Translations under genes and position numbers: made by a program | Shown: positions 34,715 through 48,600 of the stretch, in pieces | How positions within the stretch are numbered: the stretch's first letter is position 1 | How the letters are laid out: each line of letters starts with the position of its first letter | The notes under the pieces: generated by a model | Database searches by the model: none | What the model was told of the DNA's origin: nothing | Seen by the model: only the letters and a program-made list of their open reading frames with translations | Assembly: GCF_901709675.1 (NCBI RefSeq) | Contig: NC_051094.1 | Coordinates: 5,049,001 to 5,113,000, forward strand | DNA: 64,000 bases | Reading direction: 5' to 3' | From: Syngnathus acus | Lineage: Eukaryota; Chordata; Actinopteri; Syngnathiformes; Syngnathidae

Positions 34715-35460
34715 CACAGATGGAATAATAATGCATGGTAAATTTAACAATAAGTAAATGAAATATAAGAAATCAATTATGAATGCATGGTAAATCTAAG
34801 AGAATAATAACATGGTAAATCATAATATCACATGTTAAGTCAAGATGAAGAAGAATGCATGGTAAATCATAATATCACATGTTAAGTCAAGAAGAAGAAT
34901 GCATGGTAACTTAAAACAGAATGGTAAGTAACAAAAGACTACTGCATGGTTCATCAATCATAAAAATGCATGGTAAATTGAACAAAATATGGTAAATCAC
35001 AATATCACATGTTAAGTCAAGAAGAAGAATGCATGGTAACATGGTAAATCTAACAAAAATACTAATGCATGGTTAATCAATCATAATATCACATGGTAAA
35101 TTGAACAAAATAATATTGCATGGTAAATCATAATATCACATGTTAAATCAAGACGAAGAAGAAGAATGCATGGTAACTTAAACAGAATAATAACACTGTA
35201 ATCTAACAAAAAGACTAATGCATGGTTAATCAATCATAATAATGCATGGTAAATTTAACAAAATAATAAGAATGCATGGTAAATCATAATATCACATGTT
35301 AAGTCAAGAAGAAGAATGCATGGTAACTTAAACAGAATAATAACACATGGTAAATCTAACAAAAAGACTCATGCATGGTTAATCAATCATAACAATGCAT
35401 GGTAAATCAATCAAAATGCATGGTAAACCAAGCAGAATGATCATGCAAGGTCAATTGCAT
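34715..35460. repeat. ATGCATGGTAA-core minisatellite, copy 2
   Basis: Same composition and order as 13195-14010 but with missing and shortened units. Lies just beyond the lectin stop codon (35472). Confidence 0.88.
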
Positions 35461-35471
35461 TCATATGAATA

Positions 35472-36659
35472 CTAGCAACTTGCATTGGCACTTTCCAAAT
35501 CCAGCGGATAACGCGCTGTGGGCATCTTACACACGTAGCCGTTTAATTCCATGCAGGACATCTTCTTCCATTTGCCAGACTGAAAGTCAAATGAAATTGA
35601 TTTTAAATCTAAACTTGTCTTCGGCGAGCGGGTTCTTCAATCTTTTCTGCACCTACCTGGCTCAAGGCGGCCACGCAATTCTCCATCAGGCCGGTAGGTC
35701 TTCCCGGAGGAGCCCAGTTGGTGAAGGTCGGCACCTTCCTGGCGGTCCTCCGACACACGAATCTCGCCAGCGATTGACCAGGTCGTTCAGTCCGGTCCAC
35801 GTGTCCTCCAGGGGCTGCAGAGGACAAACGGCAACAGAGCTTCTCATTCGCTTCCAGATATGGCAGATATCGAGCAGATGCGGCGCGACGCTTAGCGCGC
35901 TGCTCGCCGCCGCACCAAGCTTCATGAGGTCTGCAGCCAATCCCGCGCAGGTCATCAGAGCGAAAGGACACCAGATTGGCATCGAGACCCCCAGCAGGAG
36001 TGTCTGAGCGCCGTAACCACGACTTCTTAGTGTCAAAAATGTTTGTAGCAGAAGTCCGCAAACTCCTCCCAGTCAGGTCACGAGCATCTCGGCTCTGCGT
36101 GCAAGATGGCGTCAACGTGAAGAAAGGATTTCTATTCTGGACAGTCTACTCACCCATGTCAGCAACGTGAAGGTACGGAGACGGATCCCATTTTGTCAAC
36201 ATATCTGCAGACAGAGTAAAGTGAGAATTGAGCGGGCGTCTATAAGTGGACTCGCCAGTGAAAGCGGAGCACGCACACTTTCGAGATGATTCCGTTACAG
36301 GTGGAGCCGTTGAAGGCTTTCTGTGGCAGGCTCTTCAGCAAAGTCACATCTCCTCCAATCTCAATGATGCCCGAGTGAATAGCAGCCGCACAGATGTTTG
36401 AGTCCTGCACTCAGAGAACGTCTCAGACATAGAACAAGAACTCAGCTTGCAGGTCGTGCGGTAATTAACATACCTGTTTGTGGAGCCGTGTTCCGTAGAC
36501 CTTGTAGCCGGCTTGGGCGCAGCCCAGGGGCACCCGGACCCGGTGGAAGACATTCGTTGGCGAGGGAGGCCTTTTCGGCAAGAAACGTCATACCAAGTCT
36601 GACTCACGTCATTGAACCGTTGAGGCCGAGGTCGGTGGCTGTGCTGTTGCATAAGATGT
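35472..36659 (-). pseudogene. Lectin copy 2: degenerate LCCL and terminal CTLD exons
   Basis: Matching positions in copy 1 are 14032-15198. LCCL exons 36608-36659 and 36277-36404 look normal, but the middle exon (about 36474-36540) has ttccaccg where copy 1 has ttccgcag before the exon, and VRVP for VRCP. The linker exon at about 36148-36205 is one base longer and runs into TGA. In the CTLD exons (about 35660-36105) at least ten small insertions, deletions and substitutions break the frame. The final exon (35472 to about 35580) is again close to copy 1. Confidence 0.72.
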
Positions 36660-39600
36660 CTGTGGGTCAGAAGGGAAAATCAAAGCCCGTTTCTTGCTAG
36701 TTTCTCACTGCACTCCAAACGTCGTACTCACTGCGAGGGGTGTCGTCAGACGTGCACCCTAAGACGTCAAAGCGTAGGCCCAAAAACATTGGCAGGAGGC
36801 GGACGTACTGGGCGAACACGGGCCTGGTTAGAATATACGTCCCCAAGGCAGGCTGGAAACAAAACACGCGTGTTTGCAATGAATGACAACAGCCTGGACG
36901 ACGAAACAAGTCGACGACCGCTCACCTGTACTGGGTGGCGATGCCAAGTCACTCCGTCAGTACTGAACAGCATCGCAAATCTGCTGGAACTTTGCAATCG
37001 GTATGTACAGCTCTGGGTCTCGACGCCTGTCACCTTGAAGTTCTGACCGAGGTTCACCTGGATCCAGCTGCCGACTGAGGGCGGAAGGCGTTCCATTGCT
37101 CAGGATACCAAACTACCAGCAACTACGACGGAGAGCTGTGTTTTTTGTTTTTACGTACGTATTTTGGACGGTTTCCAGCAACCGCTGCCCCCCAGACGCG
37201 CTTTGTGAGGTTCGGCATTGATCGCAGAGGAAGAGGCTGAAAAAGAAGAGTCTGGGATTCTCCCGTCAGCGATGCCCAGACTATCAAGACACACTGAGGA
37301 AAGACAAAAAAAAAGACAATGTGGAAGGAACGCTCGCTCATTCATTCTCATGTCTGGTCACCCGTTCCTAGCCGACGCTCTATCTGGCGATCCGTTGCAT
37401 TCTTTCCTTGGCATATCATCCATCGACAAGTGTCAGGATGTGAAGCCCACCTTTCTTCTCGCAGCTGTAGACGACGTGGAGGTATTTGGAGACACCAGGG
37501 CAGGAGTCCGTATCCGTAAGGTAAATGGGGTAAATGGGGCAAATCTGATAGTTGTCACACAATCCTCTAAAGTACCGGAGAGCCCCTTCCACCCTGCAGT
37601 CATCTGCAAGTGACAACACACCACCATTTCACGCGCATTGTATTCGCACACTTACATACTGACTTCAACTTGTTACAGGACGTAGGGAATTTTAATGGTT
37701 AATGACTATTAGAAAAAGAGGAATCAAAGAAGCGCCCGGCTTCGCTCTTTTTCATCGTTTTCTATTTTATTCAAAGAAAAAGTTAAATAAACATTTTCTA
37801 TTGCCTTCGCTCACACGTCAATGCCCACGGATATTGATATTGAGTTATATGTTACAAACGAGTTACCGCCAACGCTGACGGCGTGTGAAAACCTCGTGAC
37901 AGAAAAGGCTCCAGGACAGCGAGCCAAAAACAACGATGCCACCGGAGGATTCTTACCGCGTGATCCGCTGCCGCCACTCGGACAGACGTCGCTACGCTTC
38001 CGTCCATGGAAAGCCCACCGTATGCGGATGACTCTTTCATCGGGACATTCAAGGGATTTCCAATCGTCTTGGCAGTGAAGTTCCTCCTTGTAGCCTGTGA
38101 GAGCACAACCGTTGACTTCTCTCCGTCTTTTTTTACAGAGACGTTGAAGGCGACTTACCGTCATGTGGCGGCAGCTGATGTGTCTTTCCTAGAAGCGGGA
38201 AACAGAACGTGGATGTCGACACGCGATGACTGTCCACCGCGGGGCATCACATCTCACTTACCTCTTTTCTTGCAGACGTAGCCTCTCTTCTCGTCGCACT
38301 TGTCGCGCTTCCAGTCGCCGCTGCCAGTGAGCAAGGAAAGGCATTTCCCCCCTTCAGCGACACCTGGAGGGAGGGAGACAAGATCTGAGCGCTCATCCGT
38401 TCCTCCAAAGTGCAGCTGACAACCGCTTCAGCCCGACCTGCACTCGAGTGGAGGTAAGAGAAGGGGGATCCGTCAGTCCACTTGTCGCCGTCACGCTTGA
38501 TGGAGGCGTCGGCGCCCAACCACAGTGAGGCATCATCATTCATCCCCAGAAGCTTGGCGATACCTTTGGATCCCAAGGAGAACATGCAAGATGATTCCAT
38601 AACGACTCACACTTGACTCTGCACGACAACTTGATGGTTGCGGCACAGCCGTGACAAAGCGCTAACAATACTGCAACAAAGAGTGAAAGAACAACAACAA
38701 AAAAACAAAAACAAAGCAACGCTGGCCATATCTCGGGTTTATCAGGTTTTGAGTTGGAAAGGAAGGCGTAGCAGGAAAAAAAGCTTTTTATCAAAGACAG
38801 CTCAGTGGCCTAGTGGTAGAGTGTCCGCCCTGAGACTGGAAGGTTGTGGGTTCAAACCCCGGCCGGGTCATACCAAAGACTATAAAAATGGGACCCATTG
38901 CCTCCCTGCTTGGCACTCAGCATTAAGGGTTGGAATTGGGGGGTTAGATCGCCAAATGATTCCCGAGCGCGGCACCGCTGCTGCTCACTGCTCCCCTCTC
39001 CCCCAGGGGATGGATCAAAATCACACGGGGATGGGTTAAATGCAGAGGACAAATTTCACCACACCCAGATGTGTGTGTGACGATCATCGGGACTTTAACT
39101 TAACTTTAACTTTTTTAAAGTTAAAGTTTTTTTAACTTTAACTTTAAATTCATGGCCAGCCTTCCGCGTATGAAGACCGCGGACGAAGACATGACGCCTT
39201 TTTCGATTTACTTTAGCTTCTATTTCTCGTTTGCTTCATGTTGGAAAATAAGAATTGATCCACTTGTTTATGGCCAATATATTTTAATTCATGGCCTCCT
39301 ACCGCGTACGAAGCCCTGCTCGGCCGAGTCGGCGATGCTGAGCAGGTTCCCTTGGCGGCCTTTGCAGTCGGCTTGCGCCTCCTGCCAGGTCTTGGTGGGC
39401 TGGGGGATCATCAGGTAGCAGAAGTCGTTGGTGGGGTCGTCCAGCCACCAGCCGCATTTGTCAGTCCAGCCTGCGAGACAGACGGCGCAGGAAGGCAAAA
39501 CAGCATAAGACAGCGTAGAAGACTGCGGCAGTGCGAGACACCTACCCTGTTGGCTGACTAATGGTGGCAGCTGTCGAGGCCCTCCACGCTTGGCTGCATG

Positions 39601-42600
39601 GTAAAGAAGGGCGAATGAGCAAGTACATGAAGGAGCGCAAGGAGGGACATTTTTGCACCTGTTTTGCAGACAAATGGCCGCTTTGTTGTGCAGGGGCTGC
39701 CGCCGATCTTCCCAACAGAATTTGGGAATGCGCAGGCCCCCGTGGTGTCATTTTGCCACTCGGCATAGTCCTGCGGACGACATGAGGGTGTTGGACTCTC
39801 AGCTTCCCAACGCCCTTCCTCCGCGCAATTGTTGTGCTCAAATTTCAACTTTCCCAATCTAGCTTGTGCAGAATGACTTTTCCAAAGTTCGTCAGCAATT
39901 TACTTACAAAAGCTGTTCCGTCACTATACTCATAGTTGTTGCTTTTCTTCTTCAGTCCCAGCCAAGAATACCAAACGCTTTGCGAGTGATCTTGAGGAAA
40001 GGAAGGACAACAACAGCTTCAGGGCAAGAAGAACCAGAGCTAAATGACGGCAGCTTTGTGGGACCGACGACTGCGGCGGTTCGTCTTAGCGCTCACCAAA
40101 CACGAATTGAGCCTCTTGCCATGAGTGGACGCTAGCCAGGTGGCCACTCTGGGCAACACAGAACTTCTCGGCATCCTCCCAATCTTTGTACAGCTTCGAG
40201 TAAAAGTAGCAATGATCGCCATACAGTAGGTTGCCATTGTCGCAGGTGGAAGCTGAGGCCACAATGGAGAACATTGAGGAGGAAACCATGACCACGTGGT
40301 TAAAGTGCAAATAAGCGTGCTGCAACTCACTCTTCATGACAGCAAGACCACTTTTGGGGGAACACGTCCGTCCCTCCAGGCAGCCTGCAAAAAAAAAAAA
40401 AGACCGTTTGCGCCTTTCAACGGCAACGTGACCGCAGACGTGCAGGCTTACTCAGCGGCCGTTTGCACATGTAGGCCAACGAGGAATCACAGGAGCCAGA
40501 CCTCCACATGCCGGGCTCACCCCTTCCCCCTTGGTTGACGTAGGCGCAGGACGCAACGTTGGCGCTGTCGGTAGATAAAAAAAAAAAAAGGAACATTTTC
40601 CTATTTTTCCTTGAGTGCTCCTTCTCAAAATTGGTTCCAGAACCTTTACGCGTCTCCGCCTGACAACAGCATGCAAAGTTGTTACGTCTTACCTTTCGAG
40701 TTGATTTGAGGCCCAGTTGCGGTGTGTTGTTGTCTGGCCATCGGACCAGGTCAGGTTCTGGCTCCCGCCTTCAAAGCGACACCAGAACTCGTCGCATTTC
40801 TGGGAAGCAAAAAAAAAAACAGTCCCACTTGTCGCTGCAGAGTCCACGACTGCTTGCGCTTCCGTCTCACCTGGTTGGAGAGTCCCAGCCAGAAGCGGGT
40901 ATCCTCGCCCATGGTGCGCTTCACAAAGTCCTCCTCGGCCGAGGAGGTGATGGAGAGCAGGTCGCCGCCCTCCCAGACGCAGTGGTGCCAGGCCCCCAGC
41001 CAACCGTTGGGCTCCATCTCCTTCTTGTAGCAGCTGGAGTCGTGCTCGAGCCATCCGGGAGCACACCTGCTGGCTGAGGGCACAATTTGGGGAACAGATC
41101 AGAGCACACTCCTGTTTTAGCTCTTCAGTCCACCATTTTGAGAAAAGGAAAGTTTGCAGGTCACGGTTGGCCAAAACTTGTCTTGCACATGTTCTCAGGC
41201 AAATTGGAAGATCTGGGACTCGACTTGTTAGGTTAGCCCTATGGCATCAGACGTTTACAATTTGAAATGATCCCTATAAAAAAAAATCACCTTTCGAAAG
41301 CACGCTTGTGAAACAATCTCTCCACATGCGAATCAACGCGAAAAACATTCAAGTACATTTGCGTACTTAATAAAATGAGAAAAATTGCACAGAATTTGTG
41401 ACCAATTTTGTCAGGCTACTTACCGTCAGAAGACAGCGAAAGTTCTGCCACTCCTGCAAGAGGAAAGGCAAAGACAGACGTCAGGGCAAAGGCGGACGTC
41501 AGGGCGAAGACGGACGTCAGGGCAAAGACGGACGTCAGGCCAAACACGGACGTCAATGCGCAATGACGGCCAGAGGAGCATCACAACTTACTCACCTTTT
41601 TTCATCTTCTTGCAGACGTAGCTTCTCTTCTCGTCGCACGTGTCGTGCTTCCAGTCGCCGCTGTCAGTGAACAAGGAAAGACACTTCCCCCCTTCAGCGT
41701 CACCTGGAGGGAGGGAGAGAAGATCTCAGCGCTCGGCCGTTCCTCCAAAGTGCAGCCGACAAGCATCAGACATGCTTTCAGACCGACCTGCACTCGAGTG
41801 GATGTAAGTGAACGGGGATCCGTCAGTCCATTGGGCGTCATCTTCCGTGGTGGAGACATTGGCGCCCAACCACAGAGTGGGCAGAAACCTGACATAACCT
41901 GTGGACCCAAGGCAAAGGTGGAACAGCATCTTCCAGAGACACGCTTTACTCACCCACTAATGGAGCCCATGTGGCACATTTTGGAACGACACCATTCATT
42001 CGTTCATTCGGTCATTCCATTCATTCCATCATTCCATTCATTCATTCATTCATTCGTTTGTGATACCAATGAATGGCCGCCTACCGTGTACAAAGCGCTG
42101 CTCATCATAGTTGGTGATGCTGAGCAGGTTCCCGTGGAGGCGTTGGCAGTCGTCTTGCGCGTCCTGCCAGGTCTTGGTGGGCTGGCGGATCATCAGGTAG
42201 CAGAAGTCGTTGGTGGGGTCGTCCAGCCACCAGCCGCATTTGTCAGTCCAGCCTGCGAGACAGACGGCGCAGGAGGGCAAAACAGCATAAGACAGCGTAG
42301 AAGACGGCGGCAGTGTGAGACACCTACCTTGTTGGCTGACTAATGGTGGCAGCTGTTGAGGCCCTCCTCGTTTGGCTGCATGGTAAAGGAGGGCGAGTGA
42401 GCAAGTGCATGAAGGAGCACTCGGGAGGGACATTTTTGCACCTGTTTTGCAGACAAATGGCCGCTTCGTTGTGCAGGGGCTGCCGCCGATCTTCCCAACA
42501 GAATTTGGGAATGCGCAGGCCCCCGTGGTGTCATTTTGCCACTCGGCATAGTCCTGCGGACGACATGAGGGTGTTGGACTCTCAGCTTCCCAACGCCCTT

Positions 42601-45600
42601 TCTCCGCGCAATTGTTGTGCACAAAATTCAACTTTCCCAACCTAGCTCGTGCAGAATAACTTTTCCAAAGTCCGTCAGCAATTTACTTACAAAAGCTGTT
42701 CCGTCACTATACTCATAGTTGTTGCTTTTCTTCTTCAGTCCCAGCCAAGAATACCAAACGCTTTCCGAGTGATCTTGAGGAAAGGAAGGACAACAACAGC
42801 TTCAGGGCAAGAAGAGCCGGAGCTAAATTACGGCAGCTTTGTGGGACCGACGACTGCGGCGGTTCGTCTTAGCGCTCACCAAACACGAATTGAGCCTCTT
42901 GCCATGAGTGGACGCTAGCCAGGTGGCCACTCTGGGCAACACAGAACTTCTCGGCATCCTCCCAATCTTTGTACAGCTTCGAGTAAAAGTAGCAATGATC
43001 GCCATACAGTAGGTTGCCATTGTCGCAGGTGGAAGCTGAGGCCACAATGGAGAACATTGAGGAGGAAACCATGACCACGTGGTTAAAGTGCTGCAACTCA
43101 CTCTTCACGACAGCAAGACCACTTTTGGGGGAACACGTCCGTCCCTCCGGGCAGCCTGCAAAAAAAAAAAAAGACCGTTTGCGCCTTTCAACGGCAACGT
43201 GACCGCAGACGTGCAGGCTTACTCAGCGGCCGTTTGCACATGTAGGCCAACGAGGAATCACAGGAGCCAGACCTCCACATGCCGGGCTCACCCCTTCCCC
43301 CTTGGTTGACGTAGGCGCAGGACGCAACGTTGGCGCTGTCGGTAGATAAAAAAAAAAAAAGGAACATTTTCCTATTTTTCCTTGAGTGCTCCTTCTCAAA
43401 ATTGGTTCCAGAACCTTTACGCGTCTCCGCCTGACAACAGCATGCAAAGTTGTTACGTCTTACCTTTCGAGTTGATTTGAGGCCCAGTTGCGGTGTGTTG
43501 TTGTCTGGCCATCGGACCAGGTCAGGTTCTGGCTCCCGCCTTCAAAGCGACACCAGAACTCGTCGCATTTCTGGGAAGCAAAAAAAAAAAAGAGTCCCAC
43601 TTGTCGCTGCAGAGTCCACGACTGCTTGCGCTTCCGTCTCACCTGGTTGGAGAGTCCCAGCCAGAAGCGGGTATCCTCGCCCATGGTGCGCTTCACAAAG
43701 TCCTCCTCGGCCGAGGAGGTGATGGAGAGCAGGTTGCCGCCCATCCAGAAGCAGTGGTGCCAGGCCCCCAGCCAACCGTTGGGCTCCATCTCCTTCTTGT
43801 AGCAGCTGGAGTTGTGCTCGAGCCACCCGGGATCACACCTGCTGGCTGAGGGCACAATTTGGGGAACAGATCAGAGCACACTCCTGTTTTAGCTCCTCAG
43901 TCCACCATTTTGAGAAAAGGAAAATTTGCAGGTCACGGTTGGCCAAAACGTGTCTTGCACATGTTCTCAGGCAAATTGGTAGATCCGGTACTCAACTTGT
44001 TAGGTTAGCCCTATGGCATCAGAGACGTTTACAATTTGAAATGATCCCTAAAAAAAAAAAAAATCACCTCTCTAAAGCACGCTTGTGAAACAAACATCGC
44101 CACATGCAAGTCAACGCGAAAAACATTCAAGTACATTTGCGTACTTAATAAAATAAGAAACATTGCACAGAATTTGTGACCAATTTTGTCAGGCTACTTA
44201 CCGTCAGAAGACAGCGAAAGTTCTGTCACTCCTGCAAGAGGAAAGGCAAAGACAGACGTCAGGGCAAAGACGGACGTCAGGGCAAAGACAGACGTCAGGG
44301 CAAAGACAGACGTCAGGGCAAAGACAGACGTCAGGGCACAGACGGACGTCAAGGCACAGACGGACGTCAATACGGCCAGCGGAGCATCACAACTTACTCA
44401 CCTTTTTTCGTCTTCTTGCAGACGTAGCTTCTCTTCTCGTCGCACGTGTCGTGCTTCCAGTCGCCACTGTCAGTGATTAAGGAAAGACACTTCCCACCTT
44501 CGGCGTCACCTAGAGGGAGGGAGACAAGATCTCAGCGCTCCGCCGTTCCACCAAAGTGCAGCCGACAAGCATCAGACATGCTTTCAGACCGACCGGCACT
44601 CGAGTGGATGTAAGTGAACGGGGATCCGTCAATCCATTGGGCGTCATCTTCCGTGGTGGAGACATCGGCGCCCAACCACAGAGAGGGCAGAGACATGGCG
44701 TAACCTGTGGACCCAAGGCAAAGGTGGAACAGGATCTAATAATAATAAATTATATTTATAACGCACTTTCCATTCGGAGGAATCTCAAAGTGCTACATGG
44801 CAAGTAAAAACAAGAGAACAAAGCGTCGGACAAGTATAAAACAACTGGACGACAACTAGGATATGAGAACAGGAATTACGGAAATGCTAGAGTAAAGAGG
44901 TGAGTTTTAAGTCCGGTTTTGAAAGAGTCAGTGGATTGGGGTGCTCTTAGGTGGATCTTCCAGAGATACGCTTTACTGACCCGCTCATTGAGCCCATGAG
45001 GCGCATTTTGGAACGACACCATTCATTCGTTTGTTCGATTAATTCATTCATTCATCCATTCGTCCATTCATCCGTCCGTTCATCCATTCATGACACCAAC
45101 AAATGGCCGCCTACCATGTACAAAGGTCTGCTCATGGTTGTCGGTGATGCTGAGCAGGTTCCCGTGGAGGCGTTGGCAGTTGGCTTGCGCCTCCTGCCAG
45201 GTCTTGGTGGGCTGGCGCATCATCAGGTAGCAGAAGTCGTTGGTTGGGTTGTTCAACCACCAGCCGCATGTGTCAGTCCATCCTATGAGCCAGACGGCGT
45301 AAGATGGCGCAAGACAGCGTAAGACGGCGGCAGTGCGGGACACCTACTCGGTTGGCCGACTAGTGATGGCAGCTGTGGAAGCCCTCCGTGCTGGGCTGTA
45401 GGGGAATGGGGGGGGGGGGGGTTTGCAAATATGAGCAAATGCTTGATATGTGCAGAAGGAGCGCTCGGGAGGGGCGTTTGCACCTCTTTTGCAGACAAAT
45501 GGCCGCTCCGTTGTGCAGGAGCTGGCACTCAACTCCCCAACAGAATTTGGGAATGCACAGTCCCCCTTGGTGTCATTTTTCCAGTTGTTGTAGTCCTGCG

Positions 45601-48600
45601 GACGACATGAGCATGTTGGACTCTGCTCGGCTTCCCGACGCCCTTCCTCGGCAATCGCTCACTCACGCCCAAGTTTTGCCCATTTCCCTTCCAAAACAAT
45701 CCCAAATTTGAAGCCTCGAGCAGCATTTCTCCTATGTCCACTTTTATTTTTATCCTACTCAAATTTGGACTTTGCCAGCTCAGCTGTTGAAAAATGAGTT
45801 TTTCAAAGGCATTTCACTTACATAAGTTGTTCCATCACTCCACTCGTAGTCGTCGTCCTCCTTCTTGAGTCCCACGAAAACAGATTGTGAGGTCTGCGAG
45901 TGATCTTGAGGAAAAGAAGGAGAACACGAGCTTCAGGGCAAGAAGAGCTTCAGTCAAATGACGACTGCGGCGGTTCCTCTTGGTGCTCACCATACACAAA
46001 TTGGGCCTCTTCCTTGGAGTGGACGCTAGCCAGGTGGCCTTCCCGGGAACGACACAACTTCTCGGCATTGTCAAAGGTTTTTTCCGTCTTCTCGTAACGA
46101 TAACAATAATCGCCATAGTGGAAGGTGTTGTCCTGGCAGTCGGAGGCTGGGGCCACAAAGAAAAACATGACCATGACAAGATGGTCATCTTGCATGATGG
46201 TCAAGTGCAAATAAGTGTGCTGCAACTCACTCTTCACTACAGCAGGACCCCTTTTGGGGGAACACGTCTGTCCCTTCGGGCAGCCTGCAAAAAAAAAAAA
46301 AAAAAAAGACCGTTTGCGCCTTTCAACGGCAACGTGACGGCCGACGTGCAGGCTTACTCAGCGGCCGTTTGCACATGTAGGCCAATGAGGAATGACAGGA
46401 GCCAGACCTCCACTTGCCAGGCTCACCACTTCCCCCTTGGTTGACGTAGGCGCAGGACGCAACGTCGGCACTGTCGAGAGAAAAAAAAAATCAAGGAATT
46501 CTTTTCCCGTGTTTTTTTTTTTTTTTTTCCCCAAGTGGCCGTTTTCAAAATTGGCTCCAGAACCTCCGGCTGACAACAGCATGCAAAGTTGTTACGTCTT
46601 ACCTTTCGACTTGATTTAAGGCCCAGTTGGTGTATGTCGTTGTCTGATTATCGGACCAGGTCAGGTTCTGGCTCCCGCCTTCAAAGCGACACCAGACCTT
46701 GCCGCATTTCTGGGGGGAAAAAGAACAACAGTCCCAGTTGTCGCTGCAGAGTCCACTGCCGCTTCCGTCTCACCTGGTTGGAGAGTCCCAGCCAGAAGCG
46801 GGTGTCCTCGCCCATGGTGCGCTTCACAAAGTCCTCCTCGGCCGAGGAGGTGATGGAGAGCAGGTTGCCGCCCACCCAGAAGCAGTGGTGCCAGGCCCCC
46901 AGCCAACCGTTGGGAATCATCTCCTTCTTGTAGCAGCTGGAGTCATGCTCGAGCCACCCGGGAAGACACTTGTTGGCTGAAGGCACAATTTGGGTATCAG
47001 GCGGACAGATCAGAGCACACTCCTGTTTTTGCCCTTCAGTCCACCATTTTGAGCAAAGGGCAATTTGCGGGTCACGGTTGGCCAAATCTACATTTTCTCA
47101 GGCAAATTGGAAGATCCGGGACTTGACTTGGTTAGCTTAGCCCAATGGCATCAGAGACATTTACATTTTGAACGGATTCCGGAAAATACACCTTCACGCT
47201 TGAGAAACAACCACGGCCGCATACAAAGTGCCGCTGTACAAGTTAAGACGATGCAAAAAAAACATTCAACACGTGGCTGAGTATTTCATAAAAATGAAAA
47301 AGCACACAATTTGTTGGTTGGCATGGTGTGACTCCAGGATCATTGTTTTCGACGCAGTCAAAGGCGACTTACAGTCAGGAGCCGCCGGCGTAGCCTTTAC
47401 TGCAAGAGGAAAGGAAAAGAGACATCAAGGCACAGACAGACGTCAAGGGGCGACGACAGACAGTCGGTGGGGCGTTGCCTCTCACCATTTCCTCTTTTCT
47501 TGCAGACGTAACCTCTCTCGTTGTTGCACGAGTCGTACTTCCAGTCGCCGTCGCCAGTGAGGAAGGAAAGACAATTACCATCGACGGTACCTGGGGGGCG
47601 GGAGAGAAGATCTCAGTGCTCCTACATTCCTCCAAAATGCAGCAGACAACCGTCTCCGACAAACCTGAAGTCGGGCGGACGTATTCGATCGGGGATCCGT
47701 CAGCCCACTCGCTGCCTTTGGCACTGACGGAGACATCGGCGCCCAACCACAGAGAGGATGCATTCGTCAGAGGCTTGACGTAACCTGTACCGGAATGAAC
47801 GACATCGTCAAGAGGAGCCGAGTGAGGAGGACGCGTCATACGTTGAGCTCCGGGTGATCGACTTTCTCAGCTCAAAAGGAATTGAATTATATATCAAAAC
47901 ACCACAACATGCCAAAGTTCTCGTCATCAAGGAGCTGAGCAAATGCCAAAACACACAACACCAAAGGTAAACACAAACCGCATTCATGACAAAAACACTT
48001 TAGGACTAGAAACCTTTCCATATGCAGAACATAAAAAAGTGGGCTGTTATATAGAGACCATTTGCCTGTATTTATTTTCTGCGACTAACTACTGGAAACC
48101 CAAGGACACCAACCGGTTGAAATACAAACATACAAATATTGAAGAGTCAAGTGTTGAAACAGGACTGGAATGTGCTTGACGAGGAAGGAGCGTGGATTTC
48201 TAACTTTCTTTCAAACATTATACCATAAAACCTGTCCTGTCAACAAATACAAAAAAGAGGCAAAGAGCCCATGGGTCACTAAAGGATTAAAAAAGGCCTG
48301 CAAGGAGAAGAACACGCTGTGTAAACAATTCATAAAAATACAAGAATAAATGAACCAGCATTATGAGGACACGTAAGAAGGAACGTTATCATAAAATGTT
48401 AGATTGTAGTAAAAATAATACAAAGGGGGCAATATTACAGTGCAACGGAGCTAAAAACAAAATTATATATACATTGAAAGTGACCCATCAATACACGATG
48501 AAAGGGGTGGTAAATGGATTCAATCTTTTTTTTTTTCATAAATGTGGGACCAGCCGGCAAGAAAAATACAGGATCCAGACAGACTCGGGCAAATGGAGCG

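Noticed and set aside
38801-38875. tRNA gene
   Set aside because: A and B boxes exist, but the sequence runs into a SINE body with an aacttt tail and is absent from the other copy; it is a tRNA-derived SINE.
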